Origin: Stictocephala bisonia | Lineage: Eukaryota; Arthropoda; Insecta; Hemiptera; Membracidae | Direction of reading: 5' to 3' | DNA: 64,000 nt | NCBI GenBank assembly: GCA_035578905.1 | Contig: JAQJVL010000124.1 | Coordinates: 1,862,616 to 1,926,615, forward strand | In this document: piece after piece, positions 23,026 through 36,475 of the stretch | Position numbering within the stretch: the stretch's first letter is position 1 | Layout: each line of letters opens with the position of its first letter | Notes under the pieces: model-generated | Databases searched by the model: none | The model's input: only the letters and a program-made list of their open reading frames with translations | What the model was told of the DNA's origin: nothing | Made by a program: the position numbers and the translations under genes

Positions 23026-24790
23026 TAAGTAAAATATTTCACGTTGTTCAGCTGACTTGGGAGCCTAAACCTACAGGTACATGTGACGTCACCGTAATGA
23101 ATGAAAGTGACAGAGAGGACACCATCATACCCATACATAACCAGACTTGGTCCTCTGGAGGCTGGAATCCCCAGTATGATGATACATGGGCTGGCACGAT
23201 TTCACATCCACGCTCAACGTGGTAAACAGTGGACAGCCCAAAACTACAAATCAGCTTAGCATGTAGATGAGAAATCTTTGTACAGTTATTAATCTTTGCC
23301 TGGGATGATTACATTGGAACATCACTGGCCAACAGTATGGTCTAAGTGACACATCAATTATGTGTATTATTATTGACCGTACAAACAAACAGACAGTACA
23401 TGGTAACACATTTGCTGTAGAAACGCATCTGTGCTGCTATCTAGCGGTATTAGTTTCAAATAAGTGCTTGAACGACTGTTCAACCTACTATTAGCTCAGG
23501 TATTAGACACTTCAGCATGTGCTGGAGGGAGATAGAGAGAGAGGGAGACCACTGGCGCTACCTGTGAAGACAGAAAAGGAACTAATTTGAATAAACATGG
23601 AAACTGGCTTCACGTGACCCATTTCAGTGGACTGTCTTCTTCTTTCGATAGAAAATGATTTTATGATAATTCATATACGAGTAGATCTGCATGATGGCGT
23701 GTGTTTATGTTATTTATCTAACATTAGAATCTAAATTATTGAACATTTTATTCTAGAGTACTTTGTTTTATTTTAGTTTTCTCAAAACCCCAAGTGGGCT
23801 AGGATTTTTTTTTAAATACCTAAAGGCAAAACAAATGAACAAGGCCAAATATTTTTATGGATTGACTTTTATAAATTTGAGTTAGCAATATTATGACTAT
23901 ATACACTCTCTACCACTTGCGATCTCTAAAGATTGAGCGTCGTGAACCAACTTAGAATTCCAAAGTATCGAATGCACAAGGGTGGTTTGAAGGCGCTAGC
24001 CCAACCGAACATGAGAACATGTCATGATTTAGTACAACATCCTCCCAATTACGGGGTAATGGATATAATGCCACAAAGGGGATTGTTGTAGTACTCTTAT
24101 GTCCTGAGGGCTACATGGTTCCTGTTCGGGAACTGAGAATCTATATTGTTGTTAATATTGCAATACTTGAAGACTTTTATATACAAATATTGTCCAAATG
24201 TCATTTATATTTTAACCTAGATGACCGCCTACTGTTGGCACATAATTATGTATAGTCGAGTTTGAAGGTTAATTAATAAGAAACCTATAAAAATCCAACC
24301 ACTCCATTGTTTTCGCCGTTTAATTTTACGTTATGAAATCTGCTTTTTAAATTTTATTGTAGTTTAATAATTTTTATTTTAATTGGAACAAAACTACCGG
24401 TGAAATTTTAGTATCACTGTGCATCAAGCTCACACTTTTACTAATAAAAATCCTGTAATAAAATGCATTTATATTTTAATAGAAGGCCAAGAGGAATGTT
24501 TTATAAATTTAAGTCGACTTATATAAATTACGGCTGTAAAATTAATGTATTGCAACAATATACGAGTATTTTATGAGGATTAAAATGTAACTAAGCAATT
24601 AATTTGACCGCCTGAAAAGTTCAAAAAAACGATTCAGGAAATCAGTGGGAACTTTTTTCTTGGAAATTCAAAATTCTAAAATGTATAGAACTATATAAAA
24701 CAGTTATCTTACCCTTTTATCAAATATGTGATTCACCAACGGTTTTTTAAATAATAAATGTATAAAGTTGATGCACAGAGAAAACTAATT
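23026..24790. other. No supported gene
   Basis: Mixed-composition DNA without recognisable genes. A GAGA-rich patch lies near 23530. Confidence 0.45.
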
Positions 24791-24962
24791 AAACTTCCGG
24801 CTCTTGTTTCTCCATTTAGGATGAACATTACTAAACTTCCGGCTCTTGTTGCTCCATTTAGGATGAACATTACTAAACTTCCGGCTCTTGTTGCTCCATT
24901 TAGGATGAACATTACTAAACTTCCGGCTCTTGTTGCTCCATTTAGGATGAACATTACTAATA
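24791..24962. repeat. 42-bp minisatellite, 4 units
   Basis: Four near-identical units (CTTCCGGCTCTTGTTGCTCC then ATTTAGGATGAACATTACTA) end at 24962. The period is a multiple of three, so both strands carry 66-73-codon frames; these are by-products of the repeat. Confidence 0.95.
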
Positions 24963-26149
24963 CTTATAATCATTTTTAAGTACACATCTTTCGAAGTTAA
25001 ATTAAAGGTTTATTAATTTTTTAGTTTGTTATTAATATTCTTATTTAAAACAAGAATTCCTTTATTTTAAGACAAGATTTTCTCTATTCAAGACAATAAG
25101 GTCCTTATTTAAGACAAGGAGTTCTTTATATAAGGTAGGACGTTCCGGATTAAAGACAAACGCCATCATTTACAGGAATTTTCTTATTTTATTTAATATT
25201 AGTTTTAAATTAACTACGTAAATCATAGTTATCAATTAACTTTACAGGTTTTAGTGCTGATGTATGAGTTACTGTGTAAGTATCTACATACACGTCTTGC
25301 TACTGGGTTGAAACAAAGATTACTCAATACTCTTCTGAACGTTAACTGCCGGAAACTTTTAAGGGCATGAGAGCTCGTCTCATTTTCAGACAAACTTTAC
25401 AAGAGTATCGACAAACTCTAATGAGACATTAGGGCAATTCGCTAAAAGTTAGCGAGGCTTCTCTTCATTGATAAGTTAATGAGTTTGGACCAACTTCATC
25501 TCCTTAAACCATTTAGTTCTCTTGAAAATGTCTCGACATTAATCCAGGATTGCAGGATGATTTATTTCTCATTCACTATGGTAAGGAGTCATAATTATGC
25601 TGACTGAAGGGTTTAAATTATATAACTGTTATTTAAGTTTAAAATTTATTGATAATTTTGAATAAGGTCCTTAATAAGGTTTACAAATGCTGCTCATGAA
25701 AAATGTTATTTATTGGATGAGACACAAGTTAAATTTATCTAAAATATACTTCAAAAATTTTATAACATTCGAGTTTGTAGGATAAGAAGAATCATGGTTG
25801 ATTGATACTAAGGTAATAAGTGTAAAAAAACTGGAATTTTTATTTAGTTTCAAAATTCTCCATTTTCTCCAAAAAAATCTTGTAAGCTATAGATAATTAA
25901 TATGTATATATTAATTATTTTACAAGAAAGAGTAACACTTTGTACGTTAGGGTGTAGTTATAAATAATGAAGTTTTGTTCAATGGAAGGTGTTTTCCAGG
26001 GTGTATTACTTCTATTATTTTATAATTTCATAAATATAAATAAATCACACTTTACATATGCGATCCTTACCCTTTTTACTTAAGAAAAAGGATTGAAATT
26101 GACTGTTTTAATCGATTAGGGGTTGCATTCTTTGTTACTAACTATGAAT
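24963..26149. other. No gene; weak short repeat
   Basis: At 25040-25160 a degenerate unit near 28 bases (TTAAGACAAG...TCCTTTAT) recurs about four times. The remainder is AT-rich without signal. Confidence 0.45.
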
Positions 26150-26240
26150 AAATTCAAGTCAATGCCTGGATTCAAACATGCGCTATCTCTAACCCAGGGT
26201 AAAGTCTCTACACCACTCGATACCACCTCTGGATCCTTCT
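26150..26240 (-). mobile_element. tRNA-like SINE head
   Basis: On the minus strand GGTGGTATCGAGTGGTGTAG (A-box region) is followed about 40 bases later by TGTTTGAATCC (B box). Both lie in a tRNA-like GC-richer segment without acceptor-stem pairing. A SINE head is more likely than a tRNA gene. Confidence 0.45.
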
Positions 26241-27319
26241 GTAGATTGCCGTATTTCTAGATGGCAGGAATAAACTTTCAAATATATTGAAGTTGTAATT
26301 GAAATGCAAAGATAACATTAAAGAAAATTCAAATTTTTTATTTAATTTATTTACATTTATTTATTATTTGCTGAGGAATTAATTTAAAATATATTGCCCC
26401 CAGAACATGTGTTGCTACACATATTAGTTCTCTTGAACAACTTAGCCAATATTACAAAATATTCTTCTAAACGTAGTCTGCAAATAAAAAGGAGTGTTTT
26501 AATTCTATTCGCCAGTCAACAGCTCAATTAATTGTCATTCCAATTGAAACTGCATGGCTGTGTTATTCCAGCAATTTAAATTGTAAAACTTTTATGTGGA
26601 TATCCATTTGGGTATAAAATCCAAAGTGGATTCTTCTTTTGCAAAATAAAGTGCCACGACTCTATACTTGGTTCTTATGCTGTTTTTTTTTTACAGTATA
26701 AATCAATGTATATATTTACGTATATATGTATATTTGTTTAACAATTTTTATATTATTATTATAAATAAAATCTGTTGTATTATTCAAGAAACAAGCATAT
26801 TCAAATAATATAGTTCCAATTTTGAGCATTATTTTATTTTTTTATTTTTTTCACATTTTGGTCAAATTAGGAATGAACTAGGTACCTAATACATATTATT
26901 TCATAAAAACATTTTTATGAACAATAGTAATACATTCATTCATATATAAGCTTCTATTTATAGACTATTTAAATAACTAATGAAAATATCGAATAATATG
27001 TTGAAGATTATAACTATTTCAAATCCAGATAAATTTTATTTAAATTAAATTAAAATAATAACTATCGGGATTAATAAGCCAAAAGCAATATATTGGGGAT
27101 GGAAAATATAACATGTTTAGTTAGAATTATTTTCTAAAAAATGGTAATAAAATAGATCAACTTACTTAAAAAAATATCGTTGGTCCTGTACCTTATCAGT
27201 TTACGTAAAGTCTAAAATTTTTTTGGTCGATGTAAGATCGTTAAAGAAATATAACACCATAGTATTAGTAGTAAACACAGTCTATAAGGCTTAGTAAAAC
27301 TAAAATCAATATCAGTGGA
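26241..27319. other. No feature seen
   Basis: Very AT-rich, with no supported feature. Confidence 0.45.
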
Positions 27320-29400
27320 AAGAACCGATTTTCCGACTCTCTCTGTAAAAACGGGTTGGGACATTGTTAGGTACCAAAGTGCTATCTGCTGTATCATTAA
27401 GGTAAATTATTCCATGTTGTCACTGGTTATGTCCTTCCCAAGTAGGAATTGTGTTACCGACTCTCTCTGTACGGACGGGTTGGGACATTGTTAGGTACCA
27501 AAGTGCTATCTGCTGTATCGTTATGGTAAATTGTTCCATGTTGTCACTGGTTATGTCCTTCCCAAGTAGGAATCGTGTTACCGACTCTCTCTATACGGAC
27601 GGGTTGGGACATTGTTAGGTACCAAAGTGCTATCTGCTGTATCGTTATGGTAAATTGTTCCATGTTGTCACTGGTTATGTCCTTCCCAAGTAGGAATCGT
27701 ATTACCGACTCTCTATACAGACGGGTTGGGACACTGCTAGGTACCAAAGTGCTATCTGCTGTATCATTATGTAAATTATTCCATGTTGTCACTGGTTATG
27801 TCCTTCCCAAGTAGGAATCGTGTTACCGACTCTCTCTGTACAGACGGGTTGGGACACTGTTAGGTACCAAAGTACTATCTGCTGTATCATTAAGGTAAAT
27901 TATTCCATGTTGTCACTGGTTATGTCCTTCCCAAGTAGGAATCGTGTTACCGACTCTCTCTATACAGACGGGTTGGGACACTGTTAGGTACCAAAGTGCT
28001 ATCTGCTGTATCATTAAGGTAAATTATTCCATGTTGTCACTGGTTATGTCCTTCCCAAGTAGGAATCATGTTTCCATCTCTCTCTGTACAAACGGATTGG
28101 GACACTGTTAGGTACCAAAGTACTATCTGCTGTATCATTAAGGTAAATTATTCCATGTTGTCACTGGTTATGTCCTTCCCAAGTAGGAATCGTGTTACCG
28201 ACTCTCTCTATACAGACGGGTTGGGAAACTGTTAGGTACCAAAGTACTATCTGCTGTATCATTAAGGTAAATTATTCCATGTTGTCACTGGTTATGTCCT
28301 TCCCAAGTAGTAATCGTGTTACCGACTCTCTCTGTACAGACGGGTTGGGACACTGTTAGGTACTAAAGTGCTATCTGCTGTATCATTAAGGTAAATTATT
28401 CCATGTTGACACTGGTTATGTCCTTCCCAAGTAGGAATCGTGTTACCGACTCTCTCTGTACAGACGGGTTGGGACACTGTTAGGTACTAAAGTGCTATCT
28501 GCTGTATCATTAAGGTAAATTATTCCATGTTGTCACTGGTTATGGCCTTCCCAAGTAGGAATCATGTTTCCGACTCTCTCTGTACAGACGTGATGGAACA
28601 CTGTTAGGTACTAAAGTGCTATCTGCTGTATCATTAAGGTAAATTATTCAATGTTGTCACTGGTTATGTCCTTCCTATGTAGCAATTGTGTTACCGACTT
28701 TCTCTGTACAGACAGTTTGGGACACTGTTAGGTACCAAAGTGCTATCTGCTGTATCATTAAGGTAAATTATTTCATGTTGTCACTGGTTATGTCCTTCCC
28801 AAGTAGAAATCGTTTTACGGACTCTCTCTTTACAGACGTGATGGGACACTATTAGGTACCAAAGTGCTATCTGCTGTATCATTAAGGTAAATTATTCCAT
28901 GTTGTCACTGGTTATGTCCTTCCCAAGTAGGAATCATGTTACCGACTCTCTCTGTACAGACGTGATGGAACACTGCTAGGTACCAAAGTACTATCTGCTG
29001 TATCATTAAGGTAAATTATTCCATGTTGTCACTGGTTATGTCCTTCCCAAGTAGGAATCGTGTTACCGACTCTCTCTGTACAGACGTGATGGAACACTGC
29101 TAGGTACCAAAGTACTATCTGCTGTATCATTAAGGTAAATTATTCCATTTTGTCACTGGTTATGTCCTTCCCAAGTAGGAATCGTGTTACCGACTCTCTC
29201 TATACAGACGTGATAGAACACTGCTAGGTACCAAAGTGCTATTTATTGTAACACTATTATGTATTATTCATTTTTATACTGGGACAAGTCCTTCCTATGT
29301 AGGAATCGTGTTACCGACTATCTCTATACAGACTGATTGGGACACTGTTAGGTATCAAAGTTCTATCTGCTATAACTGTGTGGTAACTTATTCCTAGCTA
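27320..29400. repeat. 124-bp satellite array B, ~17 units
   Basis: GTACCAAAGTGCTATCTGCT recurs at 27371, 27495, 27619 and onward, about every 124 bases. Other unit parts are TTCCATGTTGTCACTGGTTA, TCCTTCCCAAGTAGGAATC and CCGACTCTCTCTGTACAGAC. Units are well conserved in the middle and decay after about 29230. It has the same period as array A but no sequence similarity that I can see. Confidence 0.96.
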
Positions 29401-30734
29401 TGAAGAGACTGGACCTTTATAAGATCATATCATTCTGTAGCAAATTAATAGTGCTAATTGTGATAAAGAAACTCAATATTTTAGTTAACTTCTTATTACA
29501 TTATACTATAAAGAAATACAATCCTTTTTTAGTGTGAAATAATTGAACTGTTATTTTTCTATATTTATGTATATTTAATTTTGATGTCATAAAACAAGTA
29601 AATACTCTATTCTAATTGGAAATATAAATAATCAATCATTTGCTGCTCCACCTTTTATAGTTTTTTAAATGCTATTTACTTTCTGATAATCTTTATATAA
29701 GCTGTTATGTTAAAATATAAGTAAAGTTCGAACGACACGATAAATAAAATACTAGATAAATGATCCATAGTTATAGTTATTGATTTTCACAAACTAGCTT
29801 TACTATTCTCAGTCCTAAAAGACTTACATTTGAATCCCAAACTGGCCTGAGATTGGAAGACGTTGCTTACAGAATGCTATCACCCCATTAGTTGTGCCTT
29901 TTTATATTTATATCATATTACTTTTGTTGGCTTAGGTATAGTTACTAGTTTTCAATTATTTGAATTATTTCATAAATAAAAGATTATTCCTACAAAGTAT
30001 CTCAATATTCGGTATTCCAGCTGGGGATGGAGTAAACTATTCCTGTTATTGATGATGGAGCGGGTATCATCGGAAGCAGCGATACGTAAAATTGTCTGAC
30101 CGGATGCGGAAATATTTCAGACCGAGCGGAAATAATATAAAATCTTTCCGAACGTGGGATTTCTAAAGTCAACAATGAAGTTTTTATTTTAATGTGCTTA
30201 ATTAAAAGTGGAACTTATCTTAGTAACAGATAAAATTAGCAGTTTATAACTCTGAAAATCAAAATTTTAAAACTGTAATACAAAACGATAATATATCAAC
30301 TATTTTTACTTATATTATAACAAAAATATGTTGTGTGCATACTTTGTACTTGTCATTGTTTATAAGAGGTTATTTTTCAACAAATGGTAACGAAGTTAAG
30401 AAGTCTGAAATTATAAATGTTTCCATACATAGAAACCATATATAGTTTATTATTACCATCTAAGACCCTTTTTACCGTAATTACCCTTTTTACTATTTAG
30501 TCTATAACACCAGCCAGTTAAAGTTTCCGGTGTCCAAACAGTCCTGATGTCCTAACCTGCAACACACGAGGAATTAAGCTAAACTTTTAAAATATATGAT
30601 TGTATGTTTTGTCACACATTCGAGTGTTATATGCTGCTTTCGGTAATTATATAGAACAGGATTTTGAAGATTTTTTGCTAACAATGTTTTAATAGTAAAT
30701 ACACATCAAAAATACGATAGGTTTTTTTTAAAGG
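29401..30734. other. No supported gene
   Basis: AT-rich. Around 29815-29860 a B-box-like CATTTGAATCCC suggests a decayed SINE. A GC-richer patch at 30010-30160 is not open for long in any frame. Confidence 0.4.
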
Positions 30735-31285
30735 GGAAAGCCGGAAAAATTACGAAAATTAGGAAAAACGAAAAGTGTTTTTCCGTAAGCATAGGAATGT
30801 CAGTACTCAATTGTGCGTAATTGCATCCTGATTACGAATATGAGAAGTTCTTTGATTTCGGTTGTATTGTTAGGATAAGGCTATGTTTGGTTTTGATAGG
30901 TTAGATTTAGGTTTTCAAGGGTAGATAGGTTAACCTAACCTAACCAAACCTAACACAACTGAACAAACATAGCAACCCAAATAAACATATTATAACGTGA
31001 CATAACATAAAAAAACCTAACATAACCTAATCACCTACCCAAATCCAACATAACCTAATCAAACCTAACATAATCTACCCAAATCAAACATAACCTAACC
31101 AAACCTAACAGAACGTACCTTCTGAAACCGAACATTTCCGGATCTAACGTACTTATTAATGGTTCTATTGCAAAAAGCTTACTATATTCAGGATCGAAAT
31201 TTGAGTTTCCACATCGCTATATTTACAGAAAAATATTTTTATGTTTTTCTTAAATTTTCGTAATTTGTCTGGATTTTCCGCTGTG
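30735..31285. mobile_element. Foldback element with telomere-like core
   Basis: Left arm CGGAAAAATTACGAAAATTA at about 30741 is matched by the reverse complement of TTAAATTTTCGTAATTTGTC near 31250. Matching continues inwards (GAAAAAC..., TTTTTC.GTAA, TTTCGGTT). The centre is CCTAAC/CCAAACCTAACATAA repeats, with TTAGG-orientation units on its left side, so the core is itself inverted. There is no coding sequence; it looks like a non-autonomous foldback/MITE. Confidence 0.55.
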
Positions 31286-32681
31286 AAAACTGTCATATTC
31301 TTGTTTTTAGTTATGTATCTGCTAGGATAAAAAAATTAATCGAAAAATTTGACAGGGCCTCTGAGCTTTAGTATTACCGCTGCGTTTACCGTCCTTAGAA
31401 ACCTTATGGGAAAAAATCAAGGCGTAAAGCATGTTTGCAACTAAACCAGTCCTGATCACTTGATCACATACTTCTAAACATGGTCTATGAAATGGATGTC
31501 TTGAGCGCAAAGTATATTAGGGAATTTCCAGACCATTTAAGTAATTAAAATATAATTTTTTATTTATTTTTTTTCATAAAAATGTGCTTGTGAAACAATA
31601 TTAACCGGTCGTTGTTGTAAATAATTTAAATGTAAGAAAAAAGTACTAACTAAATACTAATTTTTAAAGCCTTTAAGCTCCTTCCTGTATTAAGGGACGT
31701 ATTATATACACGTGACTGTGACACTGAAAACTATCCCATTGGAATATTGAACAAAAGCTCTGACCTCGGAAGTCTGTACAATATTTATGCAATATTTAGC
31801 CGTCCTACGGGATTTCTATCTGAGTTGGAGATAGTTTTTTTTGGAAGACATCGTTCCACAATCCCAGGGGATGTTTCATATCGAGATATATTCTTTGGTT
31901 TAGAAAAAAAGGATGTACCCATGAATAATTCATAAATATATATGGTTCAAGACCTTTTTAGGGTAAAATTATCACTTACGTTCACGCATTTGTTGATGTG
32001 TAAAATAAATAAAAATTGCAATGGAACAAAACCATAATGTTTTTAAAATTCAACCAATAAATCGTCACAAGTGTAAGTTGATTTGGTAAAAAATCCCTAA
32101 GATCATGATATACAATCCCTAAGATACAAGTGCTGAAAAGGTTTCTAGAATTGATTTTTTTTTAGATCGTAAAAAACGCATTCTTGTAAAAAACACATTT
32201 TGCAGAAAACTCCATCTTGTAAAAACGCCATCTTGTAAAAATATTTTACAAATATTCGTCACATAATTTTATTACTTCTCTCTAATATTGTAGTTTTTGT
32301 GTTGTGTAAATAATGAGAGTACCAAAGTGTCAACCTTCAAATTAATTTTAAATTGCTTTAAGAATACATACAAACATATATACGTTATTTTTATATTTTT
32401 TGAATTTGTAGGATAATATTTTCTTAATTTAGGTGTCCATTAATTCCTTCGGTACATAAAAAAATAAATATTTATATCACCTGTAAGTAGCAAAATCATA
32501 TTGGTATTTCATTCAAACGAACTATACATTTATGTGGTTTAAAGTATATATAAAGAACGTTACAATATTATTAATAAAGAAAAACTACACTATCACACGC
32601 ATTTTTGCAATACAATTACTGTAGACTGCTTTCTATTTACAATTTACATACAAGGTGCAACTAAAACAGTCTCCTAGTTTT
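31286..32681. other. No supported gene
   Basis: AT-rich, with short repeats of TTGTAAAAA.(A/C)GC near 32170-32250. No gene is supported. Confidence 0.45.
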
Positions 32682-33490
32682 CGGATATTTTCGGATTCTA
32701 CAACTAATTTAGAGCAGAAAATGAAAAAAATAACGTTTTGTCAAATTCCATTCCTTTCAGTGTCTGCCTGTCTGTTGGTGTTTTTACAAAAGAATTAATA
32801 ACTCAGGAACGGTTTGAAAGACTGATTAAAATTTTTGCAGAGATCTTTGCTGACATTGTTAATATGATAAAAATAGCCATTGAGTTATCTAACGCTATTT
32901 TAAAATTGTGGTTGTTTAAAACTTTCAAATCAAAATATCTTGTCAATCGTTAGGTTCATACATTTTACATTTTAACATTAATGTTTAGTTAATTTTATTA
33001 TAAATCTATTGGTACTTTAATTTTTGTTGTTATTCTATTATTAGTGGAGTTTTGGAAAAACTGCATTTTACTCCTAGTATTTACCTCATTCAAAGAATGC
33101 AATAATATACATCTTTCACCAAATCTTCCCTGATAATGGACTTTTTAAGGTACCAATGGATTTTTATAAATTGACTAAAACCTATTATTTAGTGTAAAAT
33201 TAACAGTTAACAAAATATTTCGATCTAAAATATTTGAACAAAAACTATTTTATAACGGGTAAAAATAACTCAATGTGTATTTTTATTATTTAAAAAAAGT
33301 TTAAATAGAGAACCCTGCAAAATGTCAAGTCAATCCGTTAAACCGTTCTTGAGTTATTGATTATTTTGTAAAACACGCTTAAGGACATACAACTAAACGG
33401 AATGGAATTCGAACTTAAAATGTTGAACATTATTTTGATTTTTCTGCTCTAAATTAAGAGTAGAATGCGAAAACATATATCCAGGAAACC
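32682..33490. mobile_element. Non-autonomous element with long inverted ends
   Basis: The left end (TTTTCGGATTCTAC, then AATTTAGAGCAGAAAA, ATTCCATTCC, AATAACTCAGGAACGGTTT; 32688-32855) is the diverged reverse complement of the right end (33310-33483, with AAACCGTTCTTGAGTTATT, GGAATGGAATT, TTTTCTGCTCTAAATT, GTAGAATGCGAAAA). Arms of about 165 bp flank about 450 bp without a transposase frame. This fits a MITE or a solo foldback element. No target duplication could be fixed. Confidence 0.7.
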
Positions 33491-34302
33491 TTTAAGTTAC
33501 TAGAGGAACTGTGCTACCAACATACAGTATCTCCAGTATTTACGTATTATCTTAAATTATTTCAGCAGTAGCAAAGTTTTCTTGGATAGTAGATGATTTA
33601 TGGATGTACCTTAAGCCATTTAGGTCAACACAGGGTTCACAGGGGTTTATACGAAAAGTAATTCATAAATAAGAAAAAATTACAGTCATTACTGTAAATA
33701 TAAAGTTTAGGACTTTAAAATTGAAGTTCTTTAAAAACTACGATTCGTAAAACTATGGCTGAAAGTATTTATGACGTGTTACACTGGTGATCTGTTGTAA
33801 ATGAATACAAAAACAAATTATAACATTTTAAATACATAACCTCTTCAAAAGATGTCCTGTTAAATGTTAACACCTAAATGTACATTGTTATGATAGACTT
33901 AAAAAATACTTTTACTATACATATAGAACCATACTTTTGTTCTACACTTCATATTCATCCACAGTAAATTTCAAAACTGTACACTGACGAAGTTAGACAA
34001 ACTTACCAACTACTTCAAATTGTGTTTGTCGAGAGAGCCACAAACAGAAACACTTAGAATTCAATTTGGCAAAGTTATGAGCTCCATTGTTGGGTCTTTT
34101 CTTCTCATTTTGTTATTTTCTTTAGAACATAGTTCAAGATTTATTTTCCCGTGGAAAAATGTGTAAACAGTGATTAGCCAGTTATTTTTTCGTTGCTGGA
34201 ATATAACGAAGAGTAAATAGGAGAGATTGACTAAGCATTAACTTCTATAAGTTTTATTTTGTTTATTCTAAGGTAGTTTATTTCAATACTTTTCATCTAG
34301 TG
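33491..34302. other. No feature seen
   Basis: AT-rich, no supported feature. Confidence 0.45.
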
Positions 34303-34767
34303 TCATGTACGAGGGGTGAGTAGGAGGGTCTGTCTAGTGTTATCTATGATGGCATGGTCATCACTACTCTGTGTGTATGGGGAAGAGCCACCAGAACTGC
34401 GGGTTTATGTGTGGGTGGGAATGTTATCAGTACTGAATGTGAATGGAAAGGTAGGAGGGTAATCAGCACTGTACGTGTATGGGTGAGTGGGAGGGTCATC
34501 AGTACTGTACGTGTATGGGTGGGTGGGAGGGTAATCAGCAATGTACGAGTATGGGTGGGTGGGAGGGTCATCAGTACTGTACGTGTATGGGTGGGTGGGA
34601 GGGTCATCAGCACTGTACGTGTATGTGTGAGTGGGAGGGTCATCAGCGCTGTACATGTATGGGTGGTGGGAGGGTCATCAGCAATGTACGTGTATGGGTG
34701 GGTGGGAGGGTCATCAGCACTGTACATTTATAGGTGGGTGGGAGTGTCATCAGCACTGTACGTGTAA
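34303..34767 (+). repeat. 36-bp minisatellite family, locus 3, ~12 units
   Basis: The unit GTCATCAGCACTGTACGTGT plus ATGGGTGGGTGGGAGG (36 bases) is tandemly repeated. It is the same motif as at 22.0 kb and, reversed, at 57.2-58.6 kb. Several frames on both strands stay open because 36 is a multiple of three; these are not taken as proteins. Confidence 0.94.
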
Positions 34768-36179
34768 CTTCTTTAGCAGGTACTAAGCTAAACAGATGTA
34801 CTTAATTGTACTAAGACCACATAGTTTAGCTTATAATTTATGGTGAACAGAAGAGAGGAATTGAATCCTGGTGGTTAATGAGGGAAATACCATAAATGGT
34901 GGTTTCTGAATACAAACATATACATTAAAACAAGGAAAATTTTATGGTAGTTGATTGGCATGTTTTTATGAAACAATATTCTCGTTACTTACATATAAAT
35001 ACCTAACTACAACACTTTTTTATGAGACTCCGTAACAAGCTACAGTTAACTAATTAACGTTACAGGATGTCTTACTTAACAAGATGAAGTTAATGGTAAA
35101 AGCCCTATTTAACACTTACCCTGGGCCCAACGACTTAAAGCCTACTTAGGAACTGCCTAATGCCAGTTACCGGGATGGCGGGCTGCATGCATGGACGAGA
35201 TACCTAGCCGATCATCCAGCCAAGGAACGGTCACGCTTAATGTATCCGGTCAAGGTCAAATTAGTTATAACAATCATATCATACTTTACTTAAATGGTAG
35301 ATTGGGTTAATTTTTCTTTTTTCATGTACAAACCTCAACTATAATATAGATGTAAAGTATGTAAACACATAATATACGTTGAATCAATGTGAAATGTAAG
35401 TTTTTATAATGGCGTGTCTGTATAAAATTCATGTACGAGCGATAAAGTACCAAAGTTTCCCATTGTGTAGGTCAAGTAACGTCGAGGTATCAGCTGCATT
35501 TTAATGGCCCCTGATCTAAAGCTTTCTTTTACGATACTAGGACTGAAACTCCTTCTGAATTTTTATTCCTCAATACAGTTGAATTATTGTTTTAGTTATT
35601 CGCCATAATTGTAAAACAAAAGTAAACAATAAATCTTTCACTCAAGCGTAAATATTAGCGAAACTTCAAAACGTAAATTCAAAAACAATTTTTGTAGCAC
35701 TTAAAATTGTGAAACAGTATATTGTGTATTCATTAGACACGAACAGTCTTAAATCAAATAGAAATGTTGCAAATTATAATCCAACGATGGCAGTCCAATG
35801 GTTTAGTTTCACCGAAGTGAGTTTCTAAGCCGTTAACTCAACACTTCATTAGGCATTTCAGTTGGAAATGTGGTTTTATCTACTCAAAGGAGTCTGCTTT
35901 GACTGTTTCCTCAACTGTAAACTAACATAATGCGTTTAAGTTAGTGGAATTTTCTTCCCTTTGTTTGTGTCATCAGAATTAAAGAAGTGACTTGGTGGCA
36001 TTCCTTCCGTTGTTTAGTGAATAATTCATAAATATCACTGTTTTTATGCGAGGAATAAAACTAAGCTCTTGCTTAGAGGGTTTAATTTACCACGAATATC
36101 TGTTGGTGAATAGAAATGGCCATAAAAACCACAAATAAAACACTTTTTTGCCATAACGTTTCGTGCATGGTAACTAAAA
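34768..36179. other. No gene; one GC-rich segment
   Basis: At 35095-35245 a GC-rich stretch (ACCCTGGGCCCAACGACTTA, GGATGGCGGGCTGCATGCAT, CCAGCCAAGGAACGGTCACG) stands out and may be a retroelement relic. No long frame is present. The rest is AT-rich. Confidence 0.4.
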
Positions 36180-36207
36180 TAGACGGTAGGGCTCACGAGT
36201 AGACATG

Positions 36208-36219
36208 TGACGTCATTGG
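36208..36219 (+). promoter_or_regulatory. CRE plus inverted CCAAT, possible SCYL2 promoter
   Basis: A perfect palindromic cAMP-response element TGACGTCA (36208-36215) overlaps ATTGG (36215-36219), the reverse of CCAAT. It sits in a GC-richer segment (36180-36280) about 1.2 kb upstream of the SCYL2 start codon. A donor-like ACA|GTAAGC at 36274 could end a first non-coding exon. Promoter function is inferred. Confidence 0.4.
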
Positions 36220-36475
36220 TGCAAACAGTCGTCCGGTAATGTCGCCAGAGCTTAGGCCACCGATTTATCTACAGTAAGCAACAATCGTTTAGACCCCTAA
36301 AATGTTTTCCATTGCCAACACCGTTAACCATAGAAACAAGTAGACTGTCAACTCATATGGGTCACTTGAAGCAGGTTTTCCTGTTCTGTGAAATTTGTAC
36401 TTGTTTTGTCTTCACGTGTGGAGCTAACGGTCTCTCTCTTTATTTATCTTCATCCCTCTTTCTCTCTCTCTACAG

